Below are positions 34,704 to 46,439 of a stretch of DNA of 64,000 bases, piece after piece. Position 1 is the first letter of the stretch; each line of letters opens with the position of its first letter. The stretch covers positions 18,353,642 to 18,417,641 of the forward strand of contig OY759264.1 in the NCBI GenBank assembly GCA_963662155.1, in the 5' to 3' direction. Under the pieces are notes generated by a model that was not told the origin of the DNA, did no database searches, and saw nothing but the letters and a program-made list of their open reading frames with translations. The translations under genes and the position numbers were made by a program. Origin of the DNA: Lamellibrachia columna (lineage: Eukaryota > Annelida > Polychaeta > Sabellida > Siboglinidae).

Positions 34704-34797
34704 TCATGACATGTCAAGAATGCCACCAGCAAAAGTGGCATTGGCGCAAGAAATTGAACAGATGGGTGTAGATGTGTTCCCAAATAAGCATGACTGG
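34704..34797 (+). CDS. Kinase-KEN exon H (KEN domain start)
   Basis: 94-nt exon after acceptor tcgttttcag and before donor tgg|gtaagc. It completes Ser335 and encodes HDMSRMPPAKVALAQEIEQM and GVDVFPNKHDW. In KEN domains this is the first helices with a conserved Trp next to the junction (as in D-W-R in IRE1). It sits alone in a 20.5-kb stretch of intron but keeps phase with both neighbours, which supports it. Confidence 0.85.
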
Positions 34798-34939
34798 GTA
34801 AGCACAAGTATGACCATCACTACATATTTTGTCTGACCACCCATGATTGTAATCAAACATTGTCTAGTATATTATTGTGCATCAACTCCAAAGTGGCTGA
34901 CATATAGTTGCAGGCACAAAACAGTTCCTTTTGGTAAAC

Positions 34940-34966
34940 TCACACACGCACACACACACACACGCA

Positions 34967-35013
<47 letters not shown>

Positions 35014-35046
35014 CACACGTGCACACGCATGCACGCACGCACACAC
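34940..35046. repeat. (CA)n/(GCAC)n microsatellite
   Basis: CA and GCAC runs; no coding content. Confidence 0.9.
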
Positions 35047-35894
35047 AATTTACTTTTATCTTTCCTAGTTTAGAATGTTAATAAAAACTACTCCTTGCAG
35101 ATTTGCAAAAGTCTGAACTGAGATATGTTTATAACTATACATCGCCTTTTCTATAAAAAAAAGTTATAATGGCGCAATGCCTTGCTGGACAGCAAGGAAG
35201 AAGTACAGTAGATCCTTGGAGATTCGTTTTGTTGGCAAGTATATATTAAAATACTATGAATAGCTATTTCCTTTGGGGAACTATTGAAAACATCAAAACA
35301 CTTATATGACACTTGATTATATACAAATGTTTGAGATTAGACCCTAGTGAATTGGCTGTAGCTGTATATATAGTGGTACCATTTTCAAATAGGGTAATGT
35401 ACCATTACAAGCAGTCGTCCTTACATTAGACGTTTGTTTGGCTAGCTTGATAGGTTGGGCTGTTAGAAAGTACAAAACATGGTGGATATTGCTTTTGTGC
35501 CATAAAAGTGAGTTAGCCTACCATGTCCACGAGCGGGTTATGTGTTGCATAGACCAAACGATCCGCAATATAATATTATTTTCACAGTAGTTTCTTAATA
35601 AAAGTTATTTCAATATATTGAGGTGACCCCAGTACCACATGCGCCCCTAATATTATAGCCAGCACTGCTGCATCGTCATTTTCTTAGGTCTAGAAAATTA
35701 CTGAAAATTTCAATTTTCAGGGAGGAATTTCATCATGCTACGCTACCTATATCCATGTAGCCTGTCTCCTATTGTTAAAACACGTTGATTTAAAATTGTC
35801 AGTGTTCATAAATTTACACTTTATTCAGTCTACTTCCCAAATATTGCAACGTCTACGTGTAATGTCAGTGTACACGCGCATTACCCTAGAATAT
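35047..35894. other. No gene recognised
   Basis: AT-rich intronic sequence without features I can name. Confidence 0.4.
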
Positions 35895-36311
35895 TCATAG
35901 TATAGAGAATGCCATCGGTGTACTACGTTTTCTGTGTCCACAAGGGACCGACCGATGGAGCAAAGGACCAAATGAACGCGTCTTATAGGATGACATTAGC
36001 ATATTTATTATGTCAATCTGTGATCTTACCGCTCCGTGTAGGATTCGGATGAACAAGTTCTTCTCTACATCAGCACCACAAACCAGCTGAAGAGGGTGCG
36101 ATGTCGACATCAGACGTAGGCAACACATAAACTCCCATTGAAGTCTATCCTGCGTGGGACGCAGTTTTGAACCTATTCCATATCCCTGATGCAATATCTT
36201 AAAACATAGCCCATCAGGTGGGACACTACCCAAAATGAAGACACCACATATGGTGACATGGCACACCCAGGACCACAGCTGCCTCAGGGCGATCAGTTCG
36301 TCGAGTTTCAA
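35895..36311 (-). CDS. Unrecognised ORF
   Basis: 138-codon minus-strand frame with no motif I recognise (contains LRQLWSWVCHVTICGVFILG and RPTQDRLQWEFMCCLRLMS). It has several Cys and a hydrophobic stretch. It lies in intron H-I next to diverged repeats, so it may be part of an unidentified element. Confidence 0.2.
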   Translation of the reverse strand: MKLDELIALRQLWSWVCHVTICGVFILGSVPPDGLCFKILHQGYGIGSKLRPTQDRLQWEFMCCLRLMSTSHPLQLVCGADVEKNLFIRILHGAVRSQIDIINMLMSSYKTRSFGPLLHRSVPCGHRKRSTPMAFSIL

Positions 36312-36589
36312 CAGCCGGTGGCGGATTCACCAGGCGCGCTCACCAGAACTGGCACATTCACTGCGCTCCCATCACGCACCGGTTATGTACGACACATAAC
36401 GGCCTTACCTAGACTCCCCGTCAGTCACCGACAATGAAAAGTCGGTCAACCGAGGTAGTAGCTCATGGGTGACGAGTTTAAAAGAAATCGCCCTTGTAGA
36501 TGTCCACTGCCGTATAGGCTATCGGCTTCGTCTTTGTCAGGCGGATGTGCAACTCTGAAATCACACCCTCATGATGGCAGCGGACCGGC

Positions 36590-36800
36590 AATTAGCAACA
36601 GGTTCGATTTCTATCGTATACCACAACGGAGGCAGACCCGTGTGTCATACGCGGCACTGTTGGTCGGGTGGGTCCAACAAACAACTGATATGTGCTTCTT
36701 CGGTCGTATGCAGAAATGGAGGCTGGCCTGTGTACCCGACGCAGCGTTGCCGGTTGGTTGGGGACGGCGAGCGCACGAACCGCAAAGGCTGCAATTGCAT
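36590..36800. repeat. Diverged direct duplication of about 100 bp
   Basis: The segments around 36605-36690 and 36700-36780 share an order of short blocks (tcgtat...aacggaggc...cccgtgtg, versus tcgtat...aatggaggc...cctgtgta, then ggttgg-type ends). The element type is unknown. 36801-37330 shows nothing I can name. Confidence 0.4.
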
Positions 36801-37339
36801 TCATCAGTCCTGTGCAGGAGACATCATCATGAATTCCATGCTATGCTCAACATTGTCATGTCCTAACATTGCGGCTTACCACGAGTAGGTGAATTCATGC
36901 ATACATATACTGGGTCAAATTCGCCACTTAGCTCGACGAGTTGAATTCCATACAATGCTCTATGGAGTATCCCTGATGCAGTGATACACGAGGAGTTGAT
37001 TCAATCCAACTGAAAGGAATGAACTTCCTTCCTCCGTCGATGCAATCATTCGATGCAAGGCTTGCCCGCAGTCTCCGCCTGTGACACTGTCGATGAGACT
37101 GGTTTATCCAACCTTCCTCGCTCACATGTGGGGACAGATCATGTCATAAGCATAAAATGTTAGCGATTTTGAGACGATACCTCGTTACGAAAATGTTTTG
37201 CTCTATGAAAAAATATTTCTGAATAGGGATATTTGCCACGTTCAGACCTAAATTTATAGAATATGGCTAGCAACAATTGCTTATTTTTATGTCAGTGGTG
37301 GAAGGATCCCTCATGTACGAAGAGAAAAACCGTTTGGAA

Positions 37340-37890
37340 AACAAATTACTTGCAGCCTCTTCCTTTTTGATTTTCTCGAAAACAAAATAAATAAATTATT
37401 ATTGTTTTCAATGGTAGATACTTTGTACATTGTTGTTACTCTCCTCCTTTTGTTTGTATTCATCTGCAAATTTCCGTCTCCGTGCCGCCGTCCCCGCAAA
37501 CCGCTCCACCCAGATATACAAAGCTGTCTCGTTGGTTCAGTTTCTTCCCATCCAGTCTTATGTCAATATCTTTTTTTTGCTGCCCGACCCAAAGCACCTC
37601 CGTTTTCTCTAGATTTACTCTCAGTCCATGTTTGCCAAAGATGTCAACCTACCAACCGCTCTTGACGGTCTGCCTCACTGTCCGCTACTACTACAGATCA
37701 TCGGCGTATGGCAACTTGCAGAGAATGTCCCTTGTACTCGCTTTCCTGCTGACCACCTCCACTACTGCAATGAATAACATGGCTTAGGGCACTTCCCTGA
37801 CTCAGGCCGACGTCCACCCTGAATTCCTCCGATATTCCCGGTTCGCACACTACTGTTCCTTTTGTCTCTTCACGTGTGCGTTCAACCATC
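37340..37890 (-). pseudogene. LINE (host of nested LINE), RT palm and thumb half
   Basis: Continuing from 41442, the minus strand encodes VVCEPGISEEFRVDVGLSQG, LCKLPYADDL (the catalytic box, near 37700), KHGLRVNLEKTEVLWVGQQK and RDSFVYLGGAVCGDGGTETE, with frame breaks between. The other half, FRRGRDTADGMFTLRQL and FIDLEKAYDTVP, is at 41442-41722. Confidence 0.8.
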
Positions 37891-38528
37891 CTCGGATCGC
37901 GACCTTGTCGTGGTGGAAAGGCTTGCGAGCTCCAATGATCCTCAGAGTTATGGCGTGTGGAGTCTTGTACTCCTGGTAGGGCCACCCATGGCGCACAGCA
38001 CGGCTGTGAAGGCGGTCGATGGCTGCAGCAGAAGGACAGCCCCTGATTGTCGTCGCTTATCATGCCATCGGGGTACGGACGTCTTCTTGTCAAGTTTGAG
38101 CGGACGCCGCGGGCACCCCGACCTCCTCACACTAAACAACATCATGCGCAGGCTTCTGCCAAGGGCCCTTCATCAAAGACCTACGGCGATGGACGAATGG
38201 CAACGGGGACAGGAGCGTGAAACCTGGAAGTCCCTAGTCTCGGATCTGCACGTAGGCGGCGGGTGTGTGATGGTCGTCTAGCACTTGGGCTGGGACAGGA
38301 GTGCTTTTCGGCAGCTGCACCCACGACAGAGCAGCCGTACTCAGGATCCCCTCTGCTCTCCCCAAATGGGGAAGGGGCTAGAAAATGAGCCCTAAAACTA
38401 GGCCGTTCAACCCTATCCTGGCTGGAAAACCGCATTCGGCGGGATCACCATACTACGGTTGAACAATAACTAGAACTAGAATATATTACAGAATGATGAA
38501 ATTTGTAACGTAGACTGTACGAACCTAG

Positions 38529-39190
38529 ATGGACAACCCAAAGAGCGACCGTCCCGAACGCAGGACTGCCATCGTCGCCAGAGAATTCGCAAGATATGAC
38601 ATTGACATCACTGCCTTGAGCGAAACACGTTTTCCCGAAAAAGGGCAGCTCAGAGAAGATGGCGGTGGCTACACCTTCTTCTGGAAAGGTAAGCCGGAGT
38701 CGGCTTCGCCATCAACAATAAGATCGTCAGTCAGTTGACTGAATTCCCAGCCTGCGCCTAAACGACAACCAACTAGCTACCATCATCAGCGTCTACGCTC
38801 CGACACTCGATGTTGAGGAGGACACCAAGGAGCAGTTCTACTCCGAGCTGGACCTAGTGCTAACCACCGTCCCTAAGGAGGACAAGCTGATTCTGCTGGG
38901 GGAATTTAATGCCAGAGTAGGCCCTGACTGCAAACTGTGAAACAACATCATCGGCAAGGAAGTGGTTGGAAAGGCTAACTCAAATGGCATCCTCCTGTTA
39001 AGCAAGTGCGCAGAACACGACCTTATGATCACTAACACCCTGTTCCGACAGAGGAGCATGTACAAGACGAAACATTGGCACCTCTTGGACTATGTCATTG
39101 TTCGCTCCCGTGACCGAAAATACGTCCGCATTACACGAACCATGCGTGGAACTGTTGCCTGCTCAACGGCGCATCGCCTGGTTCGATAAG
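38529..39190 (+). pseudogene. Nested LINE endonuclease domain
   Basis: DNPKSDRPERRTAIVAREF, ITALSETRFPEKGQL, then (shifted) ISVYAPTLDVEEDTKEQFY, LILLGEFNARVG and LLDYVIVRSRD. This is an AP-type endonuclease of an RTE-like or related LINE (R-T-A-I-V-A-R-E and A-L-S-E-T-R). Breaks lie near 38736 and 38938. In a live element it would nick the genomic target. Confidence 0.8.
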
Positions 39191-40084
39191 TCATGAACAT
39201 TTACCTTGCTTCCAAACATCGTAGACGTCCAAAGACCAGCAAGAAGAAGGTCAACGTCAAGCCCTCCAAGACCCAAACAAAAGAACCAAATTCCAGGAGT
39301 ATCTCTCCACTCGACTTCGTGATCTCCCTTCAGCTGATGCCAATGTTGAACAGCTGTGGGATGCACTTAAGTCAGCCTTCCACACGGCTTGTACTAAGAC
39401 AATCGGCCACACCTCACGCAAGCACCAATACTGGTTTGACGAGAACGACGGGAAGATTCAAGACCTCCTTGAACGCAAGAGAAAAACCTTCTGCAAGTGG
39501 CAAAATGACATTACTTCTCAGCAGAAGCGGAAGGAACACAAACACATCAACGCTGAGACCCAAAAGAAGATCCGTGACATTAAAAACAAGTGGTGGGAAG
39601 AGAAAGCCAAAGCGATCCAAGGCTTTGCTAACCAACATGACATACGGAACTTCTTCCAAGCGACGGCTTCAAGGCTATCTATGGGCCGAGCTCAAATGGC
39701 CACACTCCTCTCCGGTCTCAAGATGGGATTCTCCTGAAATGTGACACTGCCATCCAGCAACGATGGAAGGAACATTTTGAGCAGCTCCTAAACGGTGAAT
39801 CTATGGTGACAGACGACACCATCCTGTCTATCCCACAAAACCCAGAGAGAGAGAAAGCATCCTTAGACATCCCGCCAACCCGTAAAAAGGTCCAGCTTGC
39901 CACAATGCAAATGAAAAACTATAAAACTTGTGGCCCGGATGTCATCCCTGCATAAATCCTCAAGTTTTGGTGGCGAGAAGCAAACATACTTTATGAACTT
40001 ATCATTATCAGCAAGATATGGCATGACAAGGAAATTCCACCAAACCTCAGAAATGCTAACATCGTCAACATCTACCAAAAGGGA

Positions 40085-40711
40085 GATGAATCAGATTGCG
40101 GGAACTACCGAGGCATTGCCCTATTATCCATTGCTGGGAAGATACTCGAGCGAGTTCTCCTGAATCGCCTGCTCCCGCTGACCGAAGATATACTCCCTGA
40201 AACTCAGTGTGAATTTATACCATCTCGAGGAACCACCGATATGATCTTTGTGGCCCGACAAATTCAGGAGAAATGTCGGGAACAAAACCATGAACAATTC
40301 ATGGCCTTCATTGACTTGACCAAGGCCTTCGACTCCATCAATCGTGAAGTTCTTTGGAAAGTCTTGTCCAGGTTTGGGTGCCCTGCCAACTTCATCACCA
40401 TCCTGAGACTTCTTCATGACAAAATGACTGCAACCGTCCTCTTCAATGGGACTGAAACGGAGCCTTTCACCATCCGAACAGGGGTTAAGCAAGGATGCGT
40501 TATAGCACCGACCCTTTTTGCTGTCTACCTATGCGCCATCCTTTTTGTCGTTCGTGACCGACTTCCCCATGGCATTGAACTTGACTACCGGCTTGATGGG
40601 AAGCTATTTAACCTGAGACGTCTCAAGGCCAAGACAAAAGTGATGAAGACTGCCGTCATATACCTTCAGTATGCTGATGACTGTGCCATCCTTGTCCACT
40701 CTGTAGAATAA
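40085..40711 (+). pseudogene. Nested LINE reverse transcriptase
   Basis: CGNYRGIALLSIAGKILERV, PSRGTTDMIFVARQIQEKC, AFIDLTKAFDSINREVLWKV, FTIRTGVKQGCVIAPTLFAV and IYLQYADDCAILVHS. The Y-A-D-D box and GVKQG motif are intact, so this is the best-preserved RT core in the window. The frame stops at 40709-40711, before the thumb, and upstream shifts separate it from the endonuclease. The remainder (VYEAVCITTLLYGSEAW, NQRCLRKILHIRW) follows at 40857-41240. Confidence 0.88.
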
Positions 40712-41441
40712 CGTCAGACTAGCCTAGACCTCTTTATGGAAGCCTACCAAAGTATAGGGCTTTCTATCAACATAAGAAAAACCAAGGTTATCCATCAACC
40801 TACTCCAGGCATCAATGCAGGATCTCCCGAAATCAAAGTATATGGATTCTATCTAGGTGATGGTCTACGAAGCCGTTTGTATTACCACTCTACTCTACGG
40901 GAGTGAGGCTTGGGTTACTTACCGATGTCACCTGAAGACCCTGGAGATATTCAATCAACGTTGCCTCAGAAAGATACTTCACATCCGGTGGGAAAACCGT
41001 CGCACCAATGCCAGCGTCCTCACTGAAGCCAATACAACCACCATGGAGGCAATGATCATGCAAAATCAGCTCCCCTGGACTGGCCACTCTGTCAGAATAC
41101 CATACTCCGGCCTCCCTCGACAAGTACTATTCTCCCAGGTGATTCATGGATTGAGAACCCGTGGTGGGCAGAGAAAACGATTTATTAAAGACACTGCCAA
41201 ACACTACACGAAGAAGAGTCATATTAACATCAACACTTGAGAGGACATTGCAAGCGGCAGAGGAAAAAGGAGATGGAGATGTCTCAACACCTGCACATCT
41301 TCCTTCCACCCGGAACCTCCTGCCCCCACTGCAATAAGATCTGCAAATCAAGAATCGGCTCCTGAGTGACATCAGGACCCACGACCAACCCCTGGCAGAC
41401 GTCATCCTCGTTTCGAGGGACTGCTGATGATGAGAACCATC

Positions 41442-41722
41442 ATCGACTCCGCCTCTGGGACACCCATCCATCTCAACGTGGCCATGGCCATATCTATCGG
41501 AACTGTGTCATATGCCTTTTCAAGGTCTATGAATCCCAGAGCCATATTCTCCTGTCCCTCCACTTTCTTTTTAACTAGTTGTCTCAGAGTGAACATTCCA
41601 TCCGCTGTGTCTCTCCCTCTTCTGAAACCTTGTTGTTCTTCTCCCATTTCACACTCCACTATCCTCCTTATCCTTCCATCCAGAATCCTCTCTAATATCT
41701 TCAGAGCGTGACTCAGCAACAC
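41442..41722 (-). pseudogene. LINE (host of nested LINE), RT fingers half
   Basis: The minus strand encodes LLSHALKILERILDGRIRRI, GEEQQGFRRGRDTADGMF and MALGFIDLEKAYDTVPID up to the insertion point at 41441, where the nested LINE begins. It rejoins at 37890. Confidence 0.85.
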
Positions 41723-41877
41723 ATATTATATTGCGCAATTATTAGTAACGCGTGGCTGAGCAAGGTATTTTGGGAGATGAGTATGGCAGAGGGCGCAAGT
41801 TGTACTGGCTGTTACGTCAACATCTTGGAGGTACTTGTAAAAATATATTGCGGATCCCTCGGCTGAGGCAACATATA

Positions 41878-42605
41878 ATGCAATTATGAAAAACGGACAG
41901 GTGTGTTATTTATAAAAAAATATTGTTTATACTTAACATTTCGAATTAACATGTTACCATAAAAAAACTGAGATATGCTCGCACCATTACGCCGATGTGT
42001 ATACATTTTAGTTTGATATGACGTGGCATCATTAGGCATAATTGAAACCCCTCAAAATCTAGATGATTGACACTCTGTGATGAATGTTGACACTTTTTTG
42101 ACATCATAAGGGATTAAACAATTTGATTTTGCCAGCAACACTAATTCAAGGTACATGCTTTTCTGAATGACGTTACATAGGTAGGTAGCATAACACTTTT
42201 GTGTTCATACGTGACGAGACGGGATCAAACCACAGTTACATTTACTTAAGGCTGCATTTCAAATTAATGTGTATAACAATTCGCAAGTTAGCCGATTTAA
42301 TTTTTTTTTCATTTGCTAAGTAACTGTATTACTCCAGCAAGGTTCGTACTTTTGAAATATCGGCCCTTTGGCAGTGATGTGATGAAGCGGATTTGAAGAC
42401 ACGTACCGATTTTAGTGGTACATTAGTTAATATTTAGCGAAAACTGCCAGTTTGCTTTGGAAGTGCGTTTGATATAGAGTTATTGGCATGACGTTGCGAG
42501 CATGTCTCAGTTTTTTTATGGTAACATAGTAATTCAAAATGTTAAGCATAAACAATATTTTTTTTTAATAAATAACACACCTGTCCGTTTCCATTAGTGC
42601 GTTAA
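41878..42605. mobile_element. MITE or foldback element with roughly 100-bp terminal inverted repeats
   Basis: The left arm 41878-41980 (acggacaggtgtgttattta, then ctgagatatgctcgc) matches the reverse complement of the right arm at about 42498-42605, with few differences, across nearly 100 bp. The 515-bp interior is AT-rich and non-coding. No transposase is present, so it is non-autonomous. No target duplication is clear. Confidence 0.85.
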
Positions 42606-42652
42606 GTGTTGGAAAAATATGATTTGTTCACCACGTTGATAACATAGTACCC

Positions 42653-42925
42653 ATGCCTGCGTGCGTCCATGCGCGCGTGCGTGTGTGCGTGCGTGGTTGT
42701 GCGTATTTTTGTGTCTATATATGTTTGTGTATCTGCGTGTGCATGTGTGCATGCGTGAGTTTGTGCGTGTGTACGTGTATATGCGTGTATACAGGTATAT
42801 CTACATTTGCATGTTTGTGCCTGCATGCATCTGTATACGTGTGTTTCTCTTTCTAGTTTTGTGTATGTGGACTCGGGTGGGGATGGGGGCCGTTTGTGTG
42901 TGTGTGGGTGCATGCATGAGCGCCA
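42653..42925. repeat. GT-rich degenerate microsatellite
   Basis: GTGC, GTGT and GTAT runs with interruptions; no coding content. Confidence 0.8.
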
Positions 42926-43265
42926 CGCGGGTCTCCACCTACTACTCGATTTACACGTATCAATTGTGTATGTCTGAAATGCAAGTCAAAGACCAAGACA
43001 CGAAGGCTAACAACAATGGCGTGACCATGCCAACTCTATGTCTGTGCAATCGGTCTTTCGCACAATTAGATACCAATATTTCAATGCGGGTATTTAACAA
43101 GAAAACACACAATTTATGATGTAAGGTGTGCATAATTTAACTATATGATAACTTATTGTTGCCACTGAAGTTAACACAAGTTCACAGGCTTATATTTTGT
43201 CATTAAAGGTATGGTGTATCTGTTCAGGTACTCATTATACTTTTGTCATGTCTTATTCACCGCAG

Positions 43266-43417
43266 AACGTCCTCAGTGCCAAGATGAGCACGTTTCTAGA
43301 TAAACAGCACAAGACAGACAGAACGTTTCTGATTGATTTTCGTCGCCAAGGCTACGTGGAATCAACGTGTAAGATACTGAGAACCATCAGAAACGTCACT
43401 CACCACTTTGCCACGCT
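43266..43417 (+). CDS. Kinase-KEN exon I (KEN catalytic core)
   Basis: 152-nt exon after acceptor tcaccgcag and before donor ct|gtaagt. It encodes residues 367-416 plus two bases. NVLSAKMSTFLDKQHKTDRT and YVESTCKILRTIRN precede VTHHFATL. The R-N-x-x-H-H motif (Arg408, Asn409, His412, His413) corresponds to the catalytic R-N-K-K-H-H of IRE1, where Arg, Asn and the second His carry out RNA cleavage. The IRE1 catalytic Tyr has a Tyr one residue away (Tyr396). The nuclease therefore looks competent. Phase joins exactly to exons H and J. Confidence 0.92.
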
Positions 43418-43504
43418 GTAAGTTTCAGTTTTATCAGTAAACCCATAATATTTAACAAGATTGAACAAGATTGCCAACCCAAACAACAAGTTCCAGATGA
43501 CAAG

Positions 43505-46010
43505 TGGACAAGGAAGCCATTGGCTTATCGAGAGTCCAACAATTTTCTCATCTATGTGTAGCCCGCCCTTATCAGATATATGTCAATTCTATTTTTAAAC
43601 ATATTCACACTGCTAGAATTAACACAATCATTTGGCAGTTTGTTCCATTCATTTATCACCCTCTGTGAGAAAGAGTACTTACTTATGTCCAACCTACACT
43701 GCTCCTTAACTAATGCTGCTTTGTGTCATCTGGTTCTACTGCCTTCTTTAAGTTTGAAGAACATAACCGTTCACTATTTTAAACACTTCTATTTGGTCTC
43801 CTCTTAGTCTCCTGGTCTCTAGTGTTGTCAAACCATATTGTAATAAGCGGCTTTCGTAACTAAGGTCTCTCAATTCTGGAATAATTTTAGTTGCTCTTCG
43901 TTGTATTCTTTCTAGCTTTTCTATGTCTTTTTTACGATACGGCCTCCATGCTTGAATACAATATTCCAAATGTGGTCTAACTATTGCTTTGTACAGGGGT
44001 ACAATTAGCTGTTTCTCTTTATACGTGATAGTTCTCCTAATTACCATAGAATTTGATTTCTTTCGAAGCAGCATTCCCACATTGCTCTGAAACTTTCATG
44101 TCAGCACTAAATGTTACACCTAAATCCTTTTCTTGTGTGGTTCTACCTAGTACAGCATCCCCCATTTTATATTCTTCGTCCATGTTTCCATGTCCTATGT
44201 GTATGCATTTACACTTCCCAAAATTGAATAACATTTGCCATTTTTCTGACCATTTAACTAATTTAACAAATTTATGTGTAAGCCACTTTTCTGTCCAGTT
44301 GATTACATCATTACCTATACCATGGGCTTTTAGTTTAAGTAACAATCTGATGTGGCACTTTATCGAAAGCTTTCTGAAAATCTAAGTAGACAACATCCAC
44401 TGGTGACCCGTCATCTACCCACTTTGTAATTTCTTCCAAAAAACACAAGAGAAAGATTAGACATGGCCTTGTTTTTAGGAACCCATGTTGAGATGTATCT
44501 ATTAATTTATGTTTTACAAGGAATTCCACCATGTGGTCTCTAATTAATGTTTCGAATAATTTACATACAACTGATGTTAAACTCACTGGTCTGTAATTTG
44601 CTGGCTTGTTCCTCGATCCCTTCTTAAATAGCGGCGTAATATTTGCTTCTGCTGGTGTACTAATTTGCTCAACAATTTCCTTAAGCAGTTTTGGTGGTAT
44701 CCCATCAACTCCAGGTGATTTATTATCTTTCATCTTCTTAATTTTCTTTGCTATCATTTCAGGAGTTACAACTGCCCTAAATGTTCTGATTTATTGCCCT
44801 CAAATTTAGTAAATGGAACTGGAAGCTGATCTTCTGTGGTAAAAACTGAGCTGAAATACTCATTCAGGACCTCTGCAATTTGAAACCCGTATGAAATTAT
44901 GTTTCCACTGTTGTTTTCCAGTGGTCCGACCTTATCTCGAACTTTCTGTTTACTTCTTATATAAGCATAGAAACTATTGCTGTCATTTTTTATATTACCT
45001 GCCAATTTTTTTTCAAAGGTTCTTTTAGATTTTCGAATTTCAGTTGTAGCTAGGTTAATTGCCTCTTTATAATTTGCATAGTCTTCATCCATTCTGGTAC
45101 GCCTATAAACCCTCCACATAGTTTGTTTAAACACTATTTTTCTAATAGCTTCTTTTGACAAGTGTTTCTTTCTAGACCATTTTCCTTGTTTTTTTTCAAG
45201 GGAACAAATTTATCGATGATACTCTCAATTTCATATTTTAGAATATTCCAACATTCAATTGCGGTCTTATTCATCAGCATGTTATTCCAATCTAGCTTTG
45301 GTAAGTATTTTGTCATATCTTTATAGTTACCTTTGTGGAAGTTTCTCCTATACGTTTTTTTTATTTTTACTTTCTGATTTTACATAGATGTCAAAATGTA
45401 TTTGATTATGGTCGCTGTTACCCAATGGTTCATGTATTTTTACATTGTCCAGTAATTCTTTTTGTGATGACAAAACTATATCGAATACATTATCTCCCCT
45501 GGTTGGTTCTAGCACGTGCTGAGTAAGGAAGCTATCCTGAATTAAAAATAGAAATTGTTGGTCCTCACCCCCAGTACTCTCTAGATATTTCCTTTTGTAT
45601 GTGTCCATGGTTAAAATCTCCCATAATGATATATTCCCCTTTACTAACTTCCTTTATAGCATTTTGTGTTTTTGTGTTATCCTCTTCGTTTATGTTTGGA
45701 CTTCGGTAAACTAATCCAATAGTTAATTTTGTATTTCCTGAAACTATTTTGCACCAAACAACTTCATTGCAATCTGCTTTCCTTTCTAATTTATTTCATA
45801 AGGCTGAATAGATTTTTTAACATATAAAATAACTCCCCCTCCCCTTCTTCCTATTCGATCTCTCCTAAACATTACGTATCCTGTCAATCCTAATTCAGCA
45901 TCTGTTATGTCTGTGTTGGCCCATGATTCGGTAATACCAATTATGTGAGGGTCAATATCTTCTACCATAATGTTTAATTCGTTTTTTTTATGCGTAATAT
46001 AGAACATTCT
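43505..46010 (-). mobile_element. CR1-like LINE, near full length but RT core deleted
   Basis: Minus-strand element. Endonuclease: NIMVEDIDPHIIGITESWAN, LGLTGYVMFRRDRIGRRGGG and GNSDHNQIHFDI (46010-45348). Linker: KLDWNNMLMNKTAIECWNIL and AIRKIVFKQTMWRVYRRTR (45316-44766). RT fingers: DNKSPGVDGIPPKLLKE, NYRPVSLTSVVCKLFETL and VYLDFQKAFDKVPHQ (44757-44335). Thumb/C-terminus: KLVKWSEKWQMLFNFGKCKC, RTTQEKDLGVTFSADMKV and IQRRATKIIPELRDL (44345-43748). The segment with the polymerase Y-A-D-D box is missing between PHQ and KLVKW. This is the master reference for the other CR1-like fragments in the window. Confidence 0.88.
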
Positions 46011-46106
46011 GCATGGTCTTCAGATTTTAATATTATGTAAGACATATATATTTGGTACCCTCTTAATGACTAGGTATCTAGTGCTGTGGATATATCATTT
46101 CTGGAA

Positions 46107-46110
<4 letters not shown>

Positions 46111-46151
<41 letters not shown>

Positions 46152-46171
46152 ATGTGCTGCAGCTGCTTCTG

Positions 46172-46256
<85 letters not shown>
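46111..46256. repeat. (CTG)n then (CTA)n trinucleotide microsatellite
   Basis: A CTG block (46111-46152, interrupted to 46175) followed by a long (CTA)n block to 46256. Homopolymeric amino-acid ORFs here are artefacts. Confidence 0.95.
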
Positions 46257-46259
<3 letters not shown>

Positions 46260-46439
46260 AATTTATTGGTAAAGTACATAATACCAATAAGTTGTCTAAA
46301 ATAGTTCAGTTAAAATGTTCGTGGTGTCGCAGGTGACTGGTACTTGGTCGAAGATATTGTTCAGTTAATATGTTTTAAAAGCTATGGATTTACAATTTCG
46401 TAGTGCTGGGTTGAGACAGTTCCAGATCTTTGCATCAGT

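Larger units (their letters stand above)
37891..41434 (+). mobile_element. Full-length LINE nested in another LINE, 7-bp TSD
   Basis: A plus-strand LINE of about 3.54 kb inserted into a minus-strand LINE and flanked by AACCATC (37884-37890 and 41435-41441). Its 5' region (37891-38530) is GC-rich and non-coding. It ends in a short TGATGATGAG tail. The coding region has an endonuclease and an RT but is broken by several stops. Confidence 0.85.

Noticed and set aside
46066..46336. Poly-Ala/Thr, poly-Ser, poly-Leu ORFs
   Set aside because: Translations of (CTG)n/(CTA)n; no flanking coding signal.
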